From contig MNCI01015593.1 of assembly GCA_015680685.1 (NCBI GenBank), positions 33,550 to 91,114 on the forward strand: a stretch of 57,565 nucleotides of DNA. The letters run 5' to 3'. Positions 1 to 9,479 of this stretch are shown here, in pieces; position 1 is the first letter of the stretch; every line of letters begins with the position of its first letter. Both the position numbers and the translations under genes were made by a program. The stretch comes from Gnetum montanum (Eukaryota; Streptophyta; Gnetopsida; Gnetales; Gnetaceae). The notes under the pieces are model-generated. The model saw only the letters and a program-made list of their open reading frames with translations, was not told the origin of the DNA and made no database searches.

Positions 1-1480
1 TACTGTGAGTTGTTGAGAGTTCCTATTTTGTTTAATTGCCTAGTCTACGCAGTTCTTATAATACCTACTTGTAACAAATAAAATTTTGCAAAAATATTTG
101 AGCACAACTCTGCGAATCTACTTCTAATTCTCCCCAAAGAAAGAGATAGTTCCACAAGAAAACTAGAAATAGAGCAAGATTTAATGGAAATAGACAAAAA
201 AGAAAGCAGATTTGTGTGGATCTCAAATATTTAAACAAGATAAAATGACACGAGTAAACACTTTGCAATAAAGCTATCCCAAATTCAATATCTATGAATT
301 GTTCAAACTTCCAAGGCTCAAATAAGCAATTTCTTTAAGACAAGCCTACTATGCTACCAAAAATTTGCTGCGTAATCTACCATGTACGAGACTCCATTTT
401 GACTAGATAATGGATGTCAACAAATGCATTCAACAGAACCTTCGAAAGACTTGACAATTTCTGATTGAAATACCATGGAGATTCACTTTAAAGATAAAAA
501 GAAGCTATTCTGGTCCCATCAAAATATTAAAGATTTTCTGAACCCTCTTGACTATTGAATCGTTCAACGACATGACTACATGCAGAGGCTATCTTACAAC
601 AATCTCAATAGCAGTTCCTATATGTTGCACAATAACAAAATTTACTACTAAAATGTTCTTAAGTCTTTTAAACATAAGTGCTTTTATGGAAAAATTTTAA
701 CAAAAATTTCTATCGGGCAACAAGAACAATAAGAGCAATCTAAAAATCCCAAAATTACTTGCCAAGGATGATACTATTTAAACCACTAGCTAATCAATTT
801 AAACAAAACAAAAATAAAAAACATAACTCATAGGACCATGAAAAAGAGGCTGAAATCTTTTCTTTAGCAAGTCATCTTACAAGCAATCTTTCACACTTTC
901 TTTGTACAAATGCTCTTCTCCCAAGACTCAAAGTGTGTCTCCAAGTGAGAGCCCAAGTACTAGCTAGTAGCCTTTCCAAGGTGTGATGTATCAAGTGTCT
1001 TTTCCAAAGTATCCTTTTTATCTTCTTACCCCTGAAGCCCTTTTATAAGGTTCACAAGGTAGTTACATTCCGAAATATCCTAGCTAACTTTTCTCCCAAG
1101 TAAGGAGGTTACAACTTACCCATCTAGTTAGGAGGAAGTTATGTAGTGAGGAAGTTATACATAAAGTTAGGAGGGATTTATGTTAACATTAATATTTGTA
1201 AATATTATAAATTATAAATATTTTATGTAATGTGATATTACAAATATAATATTACAAATATTTTACAAATATTTTAACATTAATATTGCAAATATTTTAT
1301 GGGTAGTAACTTATATAATAATGTTTGAAAAATAATGTTTTGAAGCCTTGGAATAATTAAATTAAAAGGTAAGTTTATAACCAGGGCTTCACACTATTAG
1401 TGTATGTGATATTGTGACATTGTTGAATTAATCATCAGACCATTTAAAATTTTATTTTTGATGAACTGCAACTCTGATTT
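1..1480 (-). mobile_element. LTR of family A, copy 1 (minus orientation)
   Basis: This stretch is clearly related to 17990-19250 and 28870-30250. All three share a start like GTGAGTTGTTGAGAGTTCC and long stretches with the same order of words. Orientation is minus because each copy carries a TATA box on the minus strand (here at 1041-1048). The portion right of the TATA box is U3 and is very AT-rich at 1200-1330. The window opens inside the copy, so its end is missing. The right boundary is not sharp; recognisable similarity fades after about 1140 and the AT-rich tail runs to about 1480. It could be a solo LTR or the 3' LTR of a minus-strand element. I see no coding region in it. Confidence 0.75.
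1041..1048 (-). promoter_or_regulatory. TATA box of LTR-A copy 1
   Basis: The minus strand reads CCTTATAAAAGGG. The equivalent site is kept in the other two family-A LTRs at 19022-19029 and 29966-29973, each next to a GAAGCC-like or GGCTTC-like word, so this is the likely RNA polymerase II promoter of the LTR. Confidence 0.6.
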
Positions 1481-1494
1481 ACCGACATCGGCCC

Positions 1495-1898
1495 AAAATA
1501 TCTCTTGACACCTGTCTTAGTGTGCCTTTGTGTCTTTGTTGCCGCGTTCAACGGACTGGTATGCGATATCGAATGCATCGACATCAGGCATGGCTGCTGT
1601 TTCGGATTGCAGGTTCCAGGAGTGGATGAAATTTGTGATTATCGTCTAAAAAATTTGAAATGCATTCCTTGGGAAAGCCCAGGCCTATTTGGCGAGGTAG
1701 CAGCTAGAAAATCCCTACAACAAAGTATTGGAAGTCATGGCGGTGAGCTGGAAACGCACCTGTCGCTGGAGCTATTTTCTTTGCAGCGTTTATTCTCAGC
1801 CCATGGATTTTTCTTGCAATGCGAATATGGCTAGATCTCACGTGGGACAGAGGCAGTCATTTTTGCAGATTCGTTGCGAAATAGTGAGGGTCAGAATA
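1495..1898 (+). other. GC-richer segment upstream of the helicase fragment
   Basis: This block has a base composition like the helicase fragment and unlike the AT-rich LTR to its left. A frame from 1505 stays open to 1834, but it starts with TTG and matches nothing I recognise. The simplest reading is the 5' leader or promoter region of the helicase gene, carried along with its first exon. Confidence 0.4.
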
Positions 1899-2485
1899 TT
1901 GAGGTGCAAGTTCGGATACGAGGGTTTCGGCATAAAAAGGCCAGGTCTCTTGGGCGATTCTACTATTCCAGGGTTCAAATCCACGAAATTGCAGCGACGT
2001 TTGTTCATGCCGTCGCGGACTAGAGCCCCTGGCAATCACTTCGAAGGTCACGTCCTGGATGACATCGAGTACATCGAGGGTTTCAACAACATCAATATTA
2101 ACGACGATGATGACGATAAGAACAACAATGATGGCCATGACGACAACGACGACGGGGAAGTGGATCCACTGGATGCGTTCATGGCGGGAATCCAGGAAGT
2201 AATGGATGTCTTGAATGCTGGATATGATTCTGACCAGGAGGTTTATGTTGCCGCCAAGGCCATCGACGCCACCCTAGGCCATCTCGAGTATGATTCCGAT
2301 GATAATCTAGTTGTGCCCAATGATAAGAAGAAGCTTGAGCCTATTCCTGCTCTAGACCATTCATAGATTGAGTACAATCCCTTCAACAAGGATTTCTACA
2401 AGGAGAGCACTTCTATTACCACCCTGACTATTTTGGAAACTGAAGCTTTCTGGCAGAGTCTGGGAATCAAGCTTTCTAGATTTTT
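1899..2485 (+). pseudogene. RH24: First-exon fragment of a DDX42/RH24-type DEAD-box RNA helicase
   Basis: The reading frame carries the N-terminal signature of the plant RH24 helicase (relative of human DDX42 and yeast Prp5, a spliceosome-associated RNA helicase). It begins with KFGYEGFGIKR, then an RLFMPSRTRAPGN segment, an Asp/Asn-rich linker, EVDPLDAFMAGI, GYDSDQEVYVAAKA, EYDSDDN and KKLEPIPALDHS. After one in-frame TAG (2364-2366) it continues with IEYNPFNKDFYKE and stops near LGIKLSRF. The helicase core (Q motif, Walker A, DEAD) is absent. The expected start codon is TTG at 1899 instead of ATG. Similarity ends at 2485, directly before GTAAGG, which looks like a 5' splice donor. GC content is visibly higher than in the flanks. 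It is a broken genomic fragment, not a working gene. The family call rests on remembered RH24 motifs. Confidence 0.8.
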
Positions 2486-2689
2486 GTAAGGTAGGGCCAA
2501 ATATAAAACTAAGCTTAACAATGGTTAACATGGATTTTTAATTTGAGACCTTTCCAGTGATTTTTTTTGCATTACCCATAATTTTAAGCACGTTCTTCAC
2601 CAAAGCTTTTAAAGTAAATAATATAGTTCCTTACTGTTTGATAAAATGGCCTAATGTGCCAACACGTATCCCTCTAGAGAAATTCGACC

Positions 2690-3177
2690 CTTTGCCTATT
2701 GACTAACCTTTCTTTGTACCAACAACGTGGTAGAGTACAAAGGTCTTCTTAGAGATCTTATAGAAGCACTAACTTCGCAGATCACATGTCTCGTAGTTCA
2801 AGGTGATTCATAATTAGTAATCAATCAGGTCACAGAGGTCTATGTGTGTAAAGCTTCCCATTTGCAACCATAATGTGATAGGACAAACACTTGCTAAAAC
2901 GGTTGGTCAATGCAAATGTGCAACATGTTTCTAGGAACGAAAATACCATTACCGATGCACTTGCTACACTAGCCTTAAAAATGATACCTAAAATGTTCCA
3001 TGTGTTTCCTAGTTCTATAATGAATTATGCGAAACCTATAACTGATGCTCCCAATGAAATACCCATAGCATCCATTAGCACAAGACAAGCAATAGAATGG
3101 TACAATGACATAAAAGAGAACCTTCTACAAGGCGAACCGCCACAACATTTGATGAATGCTCAAAAGGATGCCATGTG
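2690..3177 (+). pseudogene. B1 element: second (archaeal-type) RNase H remnant and linker
   Basis: The frame near 2715 reads TNNVVEYKGL, then VVQGDS followed by a stop and LVINQV. These are the second and third catalytic motifs of the extra RNase H (aRNH) found in plant Tat-type Ty3/gypsy elements. After a frameshift near 2885 it resumes as NANVQHVSRNENTITDALA (from about 2909), the family's last RNase H motif, and then a linker ending EWYNDIKENLLQGEPP. The homologous linker follows the aRNH of element E at 39400-39560. The N-terminal catalytic part and all of gag, protease and reverse transcriptase are missing to the left, where helicase-fragment DNA begins. The order aRNH then integrase is the usual one for Tat elements. 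Confidence 0.75.
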
Positions 3178-4337
3178 AAAACACTCTAGAAAATATATAT
3201 TAATAGGAGACACATTGTGTCATCGATCTTATGAGGGCATTTTGTTAGTGTGCGTTAGTAGCATCGATGGTCAAACAATTGTGGAATAAGTTCATGAAGG
3301 ACTTTGCGGAGGGCACATAGCACCCAAAGAAATGGCAATGAAAATTAGATGCTTGGGCTACTACTGGCCACACATGGAGTACGACTGCTTCTCCAAGGTC
3401 AAGACATGTAACATTTGCCAAAGGCATGATAACCTCATACATGTGCCACCTAACGAATTGCATATAGCACAAAATCACATGGCCTTTCCAAAGGTGGGGA
3501 TTAGACATCATTGGACCGATAACATCACCATCTTCGGCAGGACATAGCTTCATCATCACTACAACTGAATACTTTACAAAATGGGTAGAAGCTATTCCCC
3601 TTAGGAAGACCAAATCTAAACAGGTTTGTAATTTTATATTAGAAAACATTGTGACCTATTTTGGTGTCCCAATGACCATTGTTATCGATAATGGACCACA
3701 ATTCAGTAGTGCGGATACTAAAAGCTTCTGTGAAAGCCTAGGTATTAAACAGGAATTCTCATCACCATATTAGCCACAGAGAAATGATCAAGCGGAGTTG
3801 ACTAACAAAATGGTCATCATGGTGCTCAAAACGATGTTGAATCAGAGCAAGAGACGCTGGCACGAGCAGTTAATCTACGCATTGTGGGCATACCGAGCGA
3901 CACATCGAACGTCCATAGGTAAGACTCCATATAGCCTTGTATACAGATCCAAAGCTATTTTACCTTTGAAGTTATAAATACCCTCATTGTGGATAACTCT
4001 CTTCGGACTCCTCGATGAAGGTCAAAACAATGAATTACGTATTGCTGACCTTAACTCGGTGGAAGAAGAAAGAATACAAGCGGTTGATCAAATCGAATGG
4101 TACTAGAAACAACAACAACAACGGCACCAGCACAATGTCCATAAACACCTAATCAAGGAAGGTGACCTAGTCCTTAAGGTAGTTCGTGAACATTCGGAAA
4201 AATTCTTAGCTAACTGGGAAGGGCCTTATTTGGTCACCCAAGCATACGACAATGGAGCATTCAAGCTTGCTGATATGAATGATAACAAGTTCACTAATCC
4301 TACGAATCACTTGTACCTAAAATCATACTACATCTGA
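3178..4337 (+). pseudogene. B1 element: integrase of a Tat-type Ty3/gypsy retrotransposon
   Basis: This encodes the integrase that joins element cDNA to the host genome. The zinc-binding HHCC module is visible as VHEGLCGGH followed by KTCNICQ (3290-3420). The three catalytic acids are present: WGLDIIGPI (about 3495), VIDNGPQF (about 3685) and NDQAELTNK (about 3785). The C-terminal part shows RRWHEQLIYALWAYRATHR, then KEGDLVLKV and NWEGPYLV, and ends at NHLYLKSYYI with a stop at 4335-4337. Several in-frame stops and at least one frameshift (3490-3550) show it is dead, although the active-site residues survive. A plain short repeat array follows directly. Confidence 0.85.
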
Positions 4338-4344
4338 TGAACTT

Positions 4345-4700
4345 AAGGTATGCAACGGTCCTGACATCATGACCTAAAACTAATACCATAGAAAGGTCCT
4401 GGAGCTATGACTTAAAACTAGCACCACAGAACATCTTAGCGTCATGACAGTAAACTAACATCATAGAGCTTTGTCCAGTATGACACTAAACTACCATGCT
4501 TGTCCACCAGAGTCCACTAAGACTATAAACTAACTTACCTCTTTGTAGTCTGCTACGACTATAAACTAGCACTGCACAATCTGCTACAATGATAAACTGG
4601 CAATGTCCCAAGGGTTATGATGTGAAACTAATCCACAATAGTCTGCTAAGATTACAAACTAGTGACATCATCAACAACCTGGCGTTATTTGAAAAGACAT
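4345..4700 (+). repeat. Degenerate short repeats with the TCATGACTTAAAACT word
   Basis: About nine imperfect units of 35-50 bp follow the integrase. Each contains a version of CATGACxTAAAACTA, with later units changed to CTACGACTATAAACTAG. The reverse complement of the same word forms a longer array in B2 (33640-34640) and occurs in the B2 gag region (37025-37130) and upstream of the reverse transcriptase in element E (41945-42010). See the separate finding on its dispersal. Confidence 0.7.
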
Positions 4701-4935
4701 GTTGCTGTAGTCGGCTGTATGTGCCCACCAAAAAAACCTATCACATGATTACACCTTGATGAAACTGATGTTGTTCAAGATTCTGTTTGCCTTGAAACTC
4801 CACATGATGGCTCCATTCCATCAGCTACATTCAAGTTTAAATTTTTTAGCTAACTGAATCACTTGTGGTTTTCTTGTCCCCTTGGAGTTGTGTTTGCAGG
4901 ATGACACGCCTAAGGCGGTCGTGCATAGATGTACT
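4700..4935 (+). other. Conserved stretch after the B-family short repeats, possible small ORF
   Basis: This segment aligns with the reverse complement of 33350-33630 in B2. In one frame both copies keep the pattern LDE-D---DSVC-E--H-GSI, which would be part of a short peptide; in another frame both read LMKLMLF-ILFALKLH. It is conserved between two otherwise decayed copies. I do not recognise a protein family. It may be a short extra ORF, or merely the 3' untranslated region. Confidence 0.3.
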
Positions 4936-5208
4936 TCATCATGATGACAGGGTATCACATTCTTCTTGACAGGGTAAATCCATTCATAAGTACATTCCTA
5001 ACTCCTGATACATTCCCTATTCCCCATCATGCCTCCTTATCATATTTAATTACATCCCCTAGATACATTGTATCCTACTCACCCAAAGCTCTTGATACAC
5101 TATTGCACACTGTGATTCTCTAGGCAGTTGTAATGCAAAACACAATACAAAGTACGTGATGAAAAATTCAAGCACTCAAACATGAGCATAGGACTAAAAG
5201 CAAGCTCT

Positions 5209-5309
5209 TTCAGAAAAAAAAAAGAAAAAAAAAAGAAACAGAAGGCAAAAAAAAAAGAAAAGAAGAAACAAAAAAAAAGAATAAAGAATAAAAAGGTCAA
5301 AGAGAAAAA
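5209..5309 (+). other. Long polypurine tract before the B1 LTR
   Basis: About 100 bp of nearly pure A/G on the plus strand. It sits directly left of TGCTCGGAAAAGG, the likely LTR start. B2 has the matching tract on the minus strand at 32952-33080, followed by TGCACGGAAAAGG. This is where the polypurine primer for plus-strand DNA synthesis is expected. It is much longer than the usual 10-20 bp tract. Confidence 0.6.
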
Positions 5310-5885
5310 TGCTCGGAAAAGGTCTTCATGACCCCGTCGACATCATAAACTAAAGACCATTGGCTCTTCTGATACAAGCCCTAGGTGAGAAGGAAATTGT
5401 CTTGGAAAAACACTCATGTCTCAAATGATCATGTTGCACATCATCATGTGGCTTTGGCTATTTACAATGGGTCCCCTTAAACATGACACAAGGGTCCCAT
5501 TTCTCTAAAGAATGCACCTCCTATGCCTTGATTCCAAGTCTGCTATACATTGGCTGTTGACAAGGACCAAAAAACTGGCTCATTCACATGAGAACATTCC
5601 TCTCTCGTAGTTCAAACAATGACACCCTTTGTTCTATCACTAATCTCCCCCTTAAACTAAATTTCCCTCACTTCAATGTACTTTTGTACATGGTGCGATG
5701 ACATTTGGCCAGGGGCCAACGGACAATGCTTGATGCCAGGTCGATTGTGGTGTTTTGTACTTCTTTATCGATGTCTCTTGGCTAGATTCCTCCAGACGTC
5801 AACAAAGAGGGACCAATGAAACACCACAAAATTTCAGCTTAACACTTTGAAATGAGAACAAACCTGCGCTTCAACATCTAGAAGT

Positions 5886-6860
5886 TCAAAAATTAGACTA
5901 AAGTGCATGGATCTTGTCACGCATGCTGAGGTCACGCTCAAGTCACATTACCGACATACATGCAACGTGCATGCAGTGTGAGTAACTTTTAGAGCCTTCA
6001 AATCAAGTCAAAACAGTCCAAATTTGAATGAGTAAGACCCCCTCAGGGCCCACTAATGACTACTCCAAATTTCAGCATCCAGAATCCAAAATTTCAAGTT
6101 AAACACACACAAATCTTGCTGCTCACGCTGAGGTCACGTCCAGGTCACGCTGCCAGCGTGAGTCCAGCGTGAGTACAGTGTGAGTAACTTCCTAAGCCTT
6201 AAAATCAAGCTGAAATGATCTGAATCTGAGAAATGCAAGACACCTTTGAAGTGCACTGATGATCTCTACAATTCCCAGCTCCCAAAACTTCAAATTTTGG
6301 ACCATAAATCACACAATCCTATGACTCACGCTAGAGTCAGATTGGGGTCACGCTAGGTCACGCTGATAGCATGAGTCCAGTGTGAGCAAACAAAAATGGC
6401 CCAAATCAAGTAGTCCCAAGCCTAGTTTTCAACATGAACTCCACTCCCAGGAATAGGCAATAGCTGTACTTGAAAACAGGCCACAAAAATCAAACTTTGG
6501 GCATGAAACCTAACATTTTGGCTCACTCATGTTGAGGTCACGTTGGGGTCATGCTGAGGACATGTTGACAATATGAGCCCAGCATGAGCTACCAAAAAGT
6601 GACCTAAATCCAAGCACAGATAGGCTTAAATTAAACATGCAGGACGTCCTCAAGGTTAGGCAACAATTACACATCAAAAACAAGTCTTAAAGGTGGAATT
6701 TTAACACAAAATGCATCATTTTTGGTCATGCATGCTAGGGTGACACTGAGGTCATGCTAGCAGCATGAGTCCAGCATGAGCACTGGTCACGATTGAGCAA
6801 AAGCACTTCAGACACACGCTGAGGGCATGCCAGGATAAGATCAACGCACGCTGGTAACCT
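5886..6860 (+). repeat. ~200-bp tandem repeats with CACGCTGAGGTCACGCT / GCGTGAG words
   Basis: About five diverged units, centred near 5965, 6165, 6375, 6580 and 6765. Each has a stretch such as CACGCTGAGGTCACG followed by AGCGTGAGTCCAGCGTGAG, then a less conserved filler with words like AAATCAAG and CCAAAATTTCAA. CTCACGC and GCGTGAG are reverse complements, so each unit could pair with itself. A related four-unit array lies at 28010-28600. Confidence 0.75.
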
Positions 6861-7203
6861 TGGGGGGAGCAAAAAACACTTTCAGCAGTGGTCAGCCCAC
6901 AAATTTAGAAATTTCAAGTGAGTTGAAGTTAAATTCTCTTGATGTACATTATCAATCACTGTAAATTTTTCACATTTTTGAGCTGGTCAAGCTCTTACAC
7001 TACAAATTTTACATGCTTCCATGGGCATAAGCTAGCTTGCACAAGTTAAAACAAATTGTGCATCTAGTCTAAAATGTAGTATGCATACATACGTCCAGTT
7101 CACACATAGTTGTACATCGAACATCTGTCTCACAATCCATTTTTCTTTCGTCTCATAGCCATTGATCTCACTCACATATCCTACTCCCAAGCCTAGAAAA
7201 ATG

Positions 7204-7211
7204 TATAAATA
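7204..7211 (+). promoter_or_regulatory. TATA box of the B1 LTR
   Basis: TATAAATA, preceded by AGAAAAATG and followed by CCCTATTTG. It lies about 340 bp downstream of the U3 repeat array and fits the promoter position of a long plant LTR. Confidence 0.5.
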
Positions 7212-7639
7212 CCCTATTTGTTGACATAAATGAGGTTTGAAAATGAGAGAAAAAACCAGTAATCTTGAGCTTGGATGTACACCTTGAGCCCAGATGCATG
7301 CGATCCCTAGTGCCTGCAAACACCTCACATCGGGGCTTAACGTCTGACTTGCAATCCAAACACGCAACTACATTTTGACCGGTGCCTACCTTGTTACTTA
7401 ATACAACACAGTTCCACTTTTGCCTTCTATTGTATTGTTTTGGTTCATTATTTGCATTATTTTGGTTTATTGCCCATTTCTGCGTACATTCTATTTGCAT
7501 TTACATGTTACATTCACATTTACGTCTCGTTGCATTATGCTCTCCATTTTACATCTTGCGACAATAAACCTAGCGCAGGCCATAGCGTATGCTTGGGGAA
7601 GTCCTTGGTTGATTTGCATGCAGACCATCCAAGGCACTT

Positions 7640-8290
7640 TGCCTTCATCTTTCTAGCTTGCGCTCACACAGAGGCAAGGTCGGCTATATCTCTCTCCAGA
7701 GATCTTTCAGCATTTGTTTTCCTCCAACTTTACGCTAAAGATTTTGGACGGTACACATATCCTCTATTATCCCCCTCTTAGCTTAATTTTCATGCCTAGA
7801 AAAAGAACTTCTTCCTTAGGTGTTTCTTTTAGCATCACTTGGAGCCACCAAATGATCAACATTAGTTTTGGTAAATTTTCCTTAATAATTAACCCTTTTG
7901 GATCCCTTAGTTTTTGTTTAAGCATAAGTTAATGACAACATATTATGCCCAAGGCTATGAGGTAACTGAATTCATCAAGTTGTTCACATTATTTTGATCA
8001 ATTACTATTAGTTACCATGATGTTCAAAAAGAGGATGTTAGAAAAATTTCAAAGTAGGCATCGCTAGCCCCCATGACTAATAAGCACAACTCAAGTTTTC
8101 AAACAATTGAAACCAAGGTCTAATTCATAAGATAGCCAAGAAATATTGAACTTGAAGATATTTTAGCAAAATAGTAGGAAAAAGTAAAAAATTAATTGAA
8201 AGTGATGAGAAGTATTCCTAAACTTATGCATAAGTTCAAAGAAACTATCATTGATGTTCTAGAAGATGTGAAGGTTAGTTCAAAGCCATG
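7640..8290. other. Gap without recognised feature
   Basis: The stretch lies between the estimated end of the B1 LTR and the 3' region of C1. I see AT-rich sequence and a few short open frames with no coding-like pattern. The left part may still be U5 of the B1 LTR. Confidence 0.4.
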
Positions 8291-8299
8291 ATTAACAAA

Positions 8300-9470
8300 A
8301 GTTATGCAAGTGGATCCTTCCCAAAGTAGGCTCCTTCCATAATGTCCTTGCATAACCACTTCCATTGGTGTTCGTGGGCACCCGAGAAGTTAAATGTAGA
8401 CCATGCCTTTATTCTAAACAATGCACAACTACTGTGGTTTGGATGTTGCACTATCATACACAAAACTAAAAGGCTCATAATCTCATGCAACATTAAGGTG
8501 AATAATGGGATGAGAAGGGACTGTAGAGATCGAGATGTAAGGTACTTGACCATGTCCACAATAGGTTCTTGTGAAAAATGTGATTAAAATGATTAGCATA
8601 CGTATATGTCCAAGTTCAGACCAATTCCATACCATGAACAATGATCTCACATTAACATTGTCCATCCTGCCAACCACCATGAGTCCACAACCACCTCAAA
8701 GAACAATCATCACTTCAAAAAGAGAAGAAGGAAGGAAGGAAGGGCCTTAGTTATAAGGGCCCCTTTAAGCATGGGTAACATGTCTTTCCAACCCCATAAC
8801 CAATGATTGTAGCCTATTATTGTGTTTAAGGGGTGTGATTTGAATTCCCATTATTGTTTTTTTCTCTCTTTTTGTTTTGTTTTCTTTTTTGTGTTTTTTT
8901 ATTTTTTGTTGTTTTTCTTTTTTTGGTTTTTTTTATGGGAACCACAGCATGCAAAGAATTTTAGCTTCCTATTATTGGTCAATGAAGGAGTGATGATATG
9001 TTCCAAGAGGAGTCATTAACCACATGAAGGAAGTTAAGAAGATAACCCAACAAGTTCCCTTGAGGTCACACTCATTCCCCAATTCTTCAAGGTACAATGA
9101 TCATTGATTAATTTTAGTTTCATGAAAGAAGAACCAAATTATTTCCATGAAAAATACCTTATATTTAAGGAACTGAAGGGATGGATGAGGTGGTCTTACT
9201 TCTTTACATAATTACTTACCCAACACATAGCATTGACTTCTACATCATGACTTGGCAATATTATTAACAAAAACATGAAATACATTCATTAAACATAAAG
9301 AGAATGACTCAAGAAAAGAGAAAAACATTAAGAAATGAAAAACATATGAAGAATCAAAATTTTTTTGAAGAAATAGGAAAATGATAAAAAATTATAAAAC
9401 AATAAAAAAATGAAAAACACTTATTAGTTCTTTAACTAGGATGGAGCATCTCCCCCACAACTAATCTTAT
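8300..9470 (-). other. C1 element: 3' non-coding region
   Basis: Read on the minus strand it resembles 49930-51180 of C2 in patches: the AT-rich block next to the last codons, a T/A-rich block with GTGGTTCCCAT, and near the far end GAAGGATCCACTTGCA against GAAGGACCCACTTGCA. So C1 keeps the downstream spacer of the family although protease, reverse transcriptase and integrase are missing. A 120-bp T-rich tract lies at 8857-8935. No C1 3' LTR is visible to the left. Confidence 0.55.
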
Positions 9471-9479
9471 GGCCACACA

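Larger units (their letters stand above)
5310..7640 (+). mobile_element. B1 element: very long 3' LTR (family B)
   Basis: The start is set by the polypurine tract and the shared TGC(T/A)CGGAAAAGG with B2 (minus start at 32951). The B2 LTR fragment 32340-32951 and another fragment at 27925-28740 align with its left half. U3 is about 1.9 kb and holds five roughly 200-bp repeats (5886-6860); a TATA box follows at 7204-7211. The right end is uncertain, so 7640 is an estimate. With no complete second LTR beside it, I cannot say whether B1 was truncated on the left before or after insertion. Confidence 0.6.

Noticed and set aside
1505-1834. Open frame with a hydrophobic start that looks like a signal peptide
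   Set aside because: It begins with TTG, not ATG, and the hydrophobic run has no supporting domain after it; more likely leader sequence of the helicase fragment.
1838-2138. Minus-strand open frames across the helicase fragment
   Set aside because: They are antisense shadows of the plus-strand RH24-like frame.
5100-5300. Phe-rich minus-strand frame
   Set aside because: It is only the complement of the B1 polypurine tract.
8822-9019. Phe-rich plus-strand frame
   Set aside because: It is a T-rich low-complexity tract in the C1 3' region with no coding-like composition.
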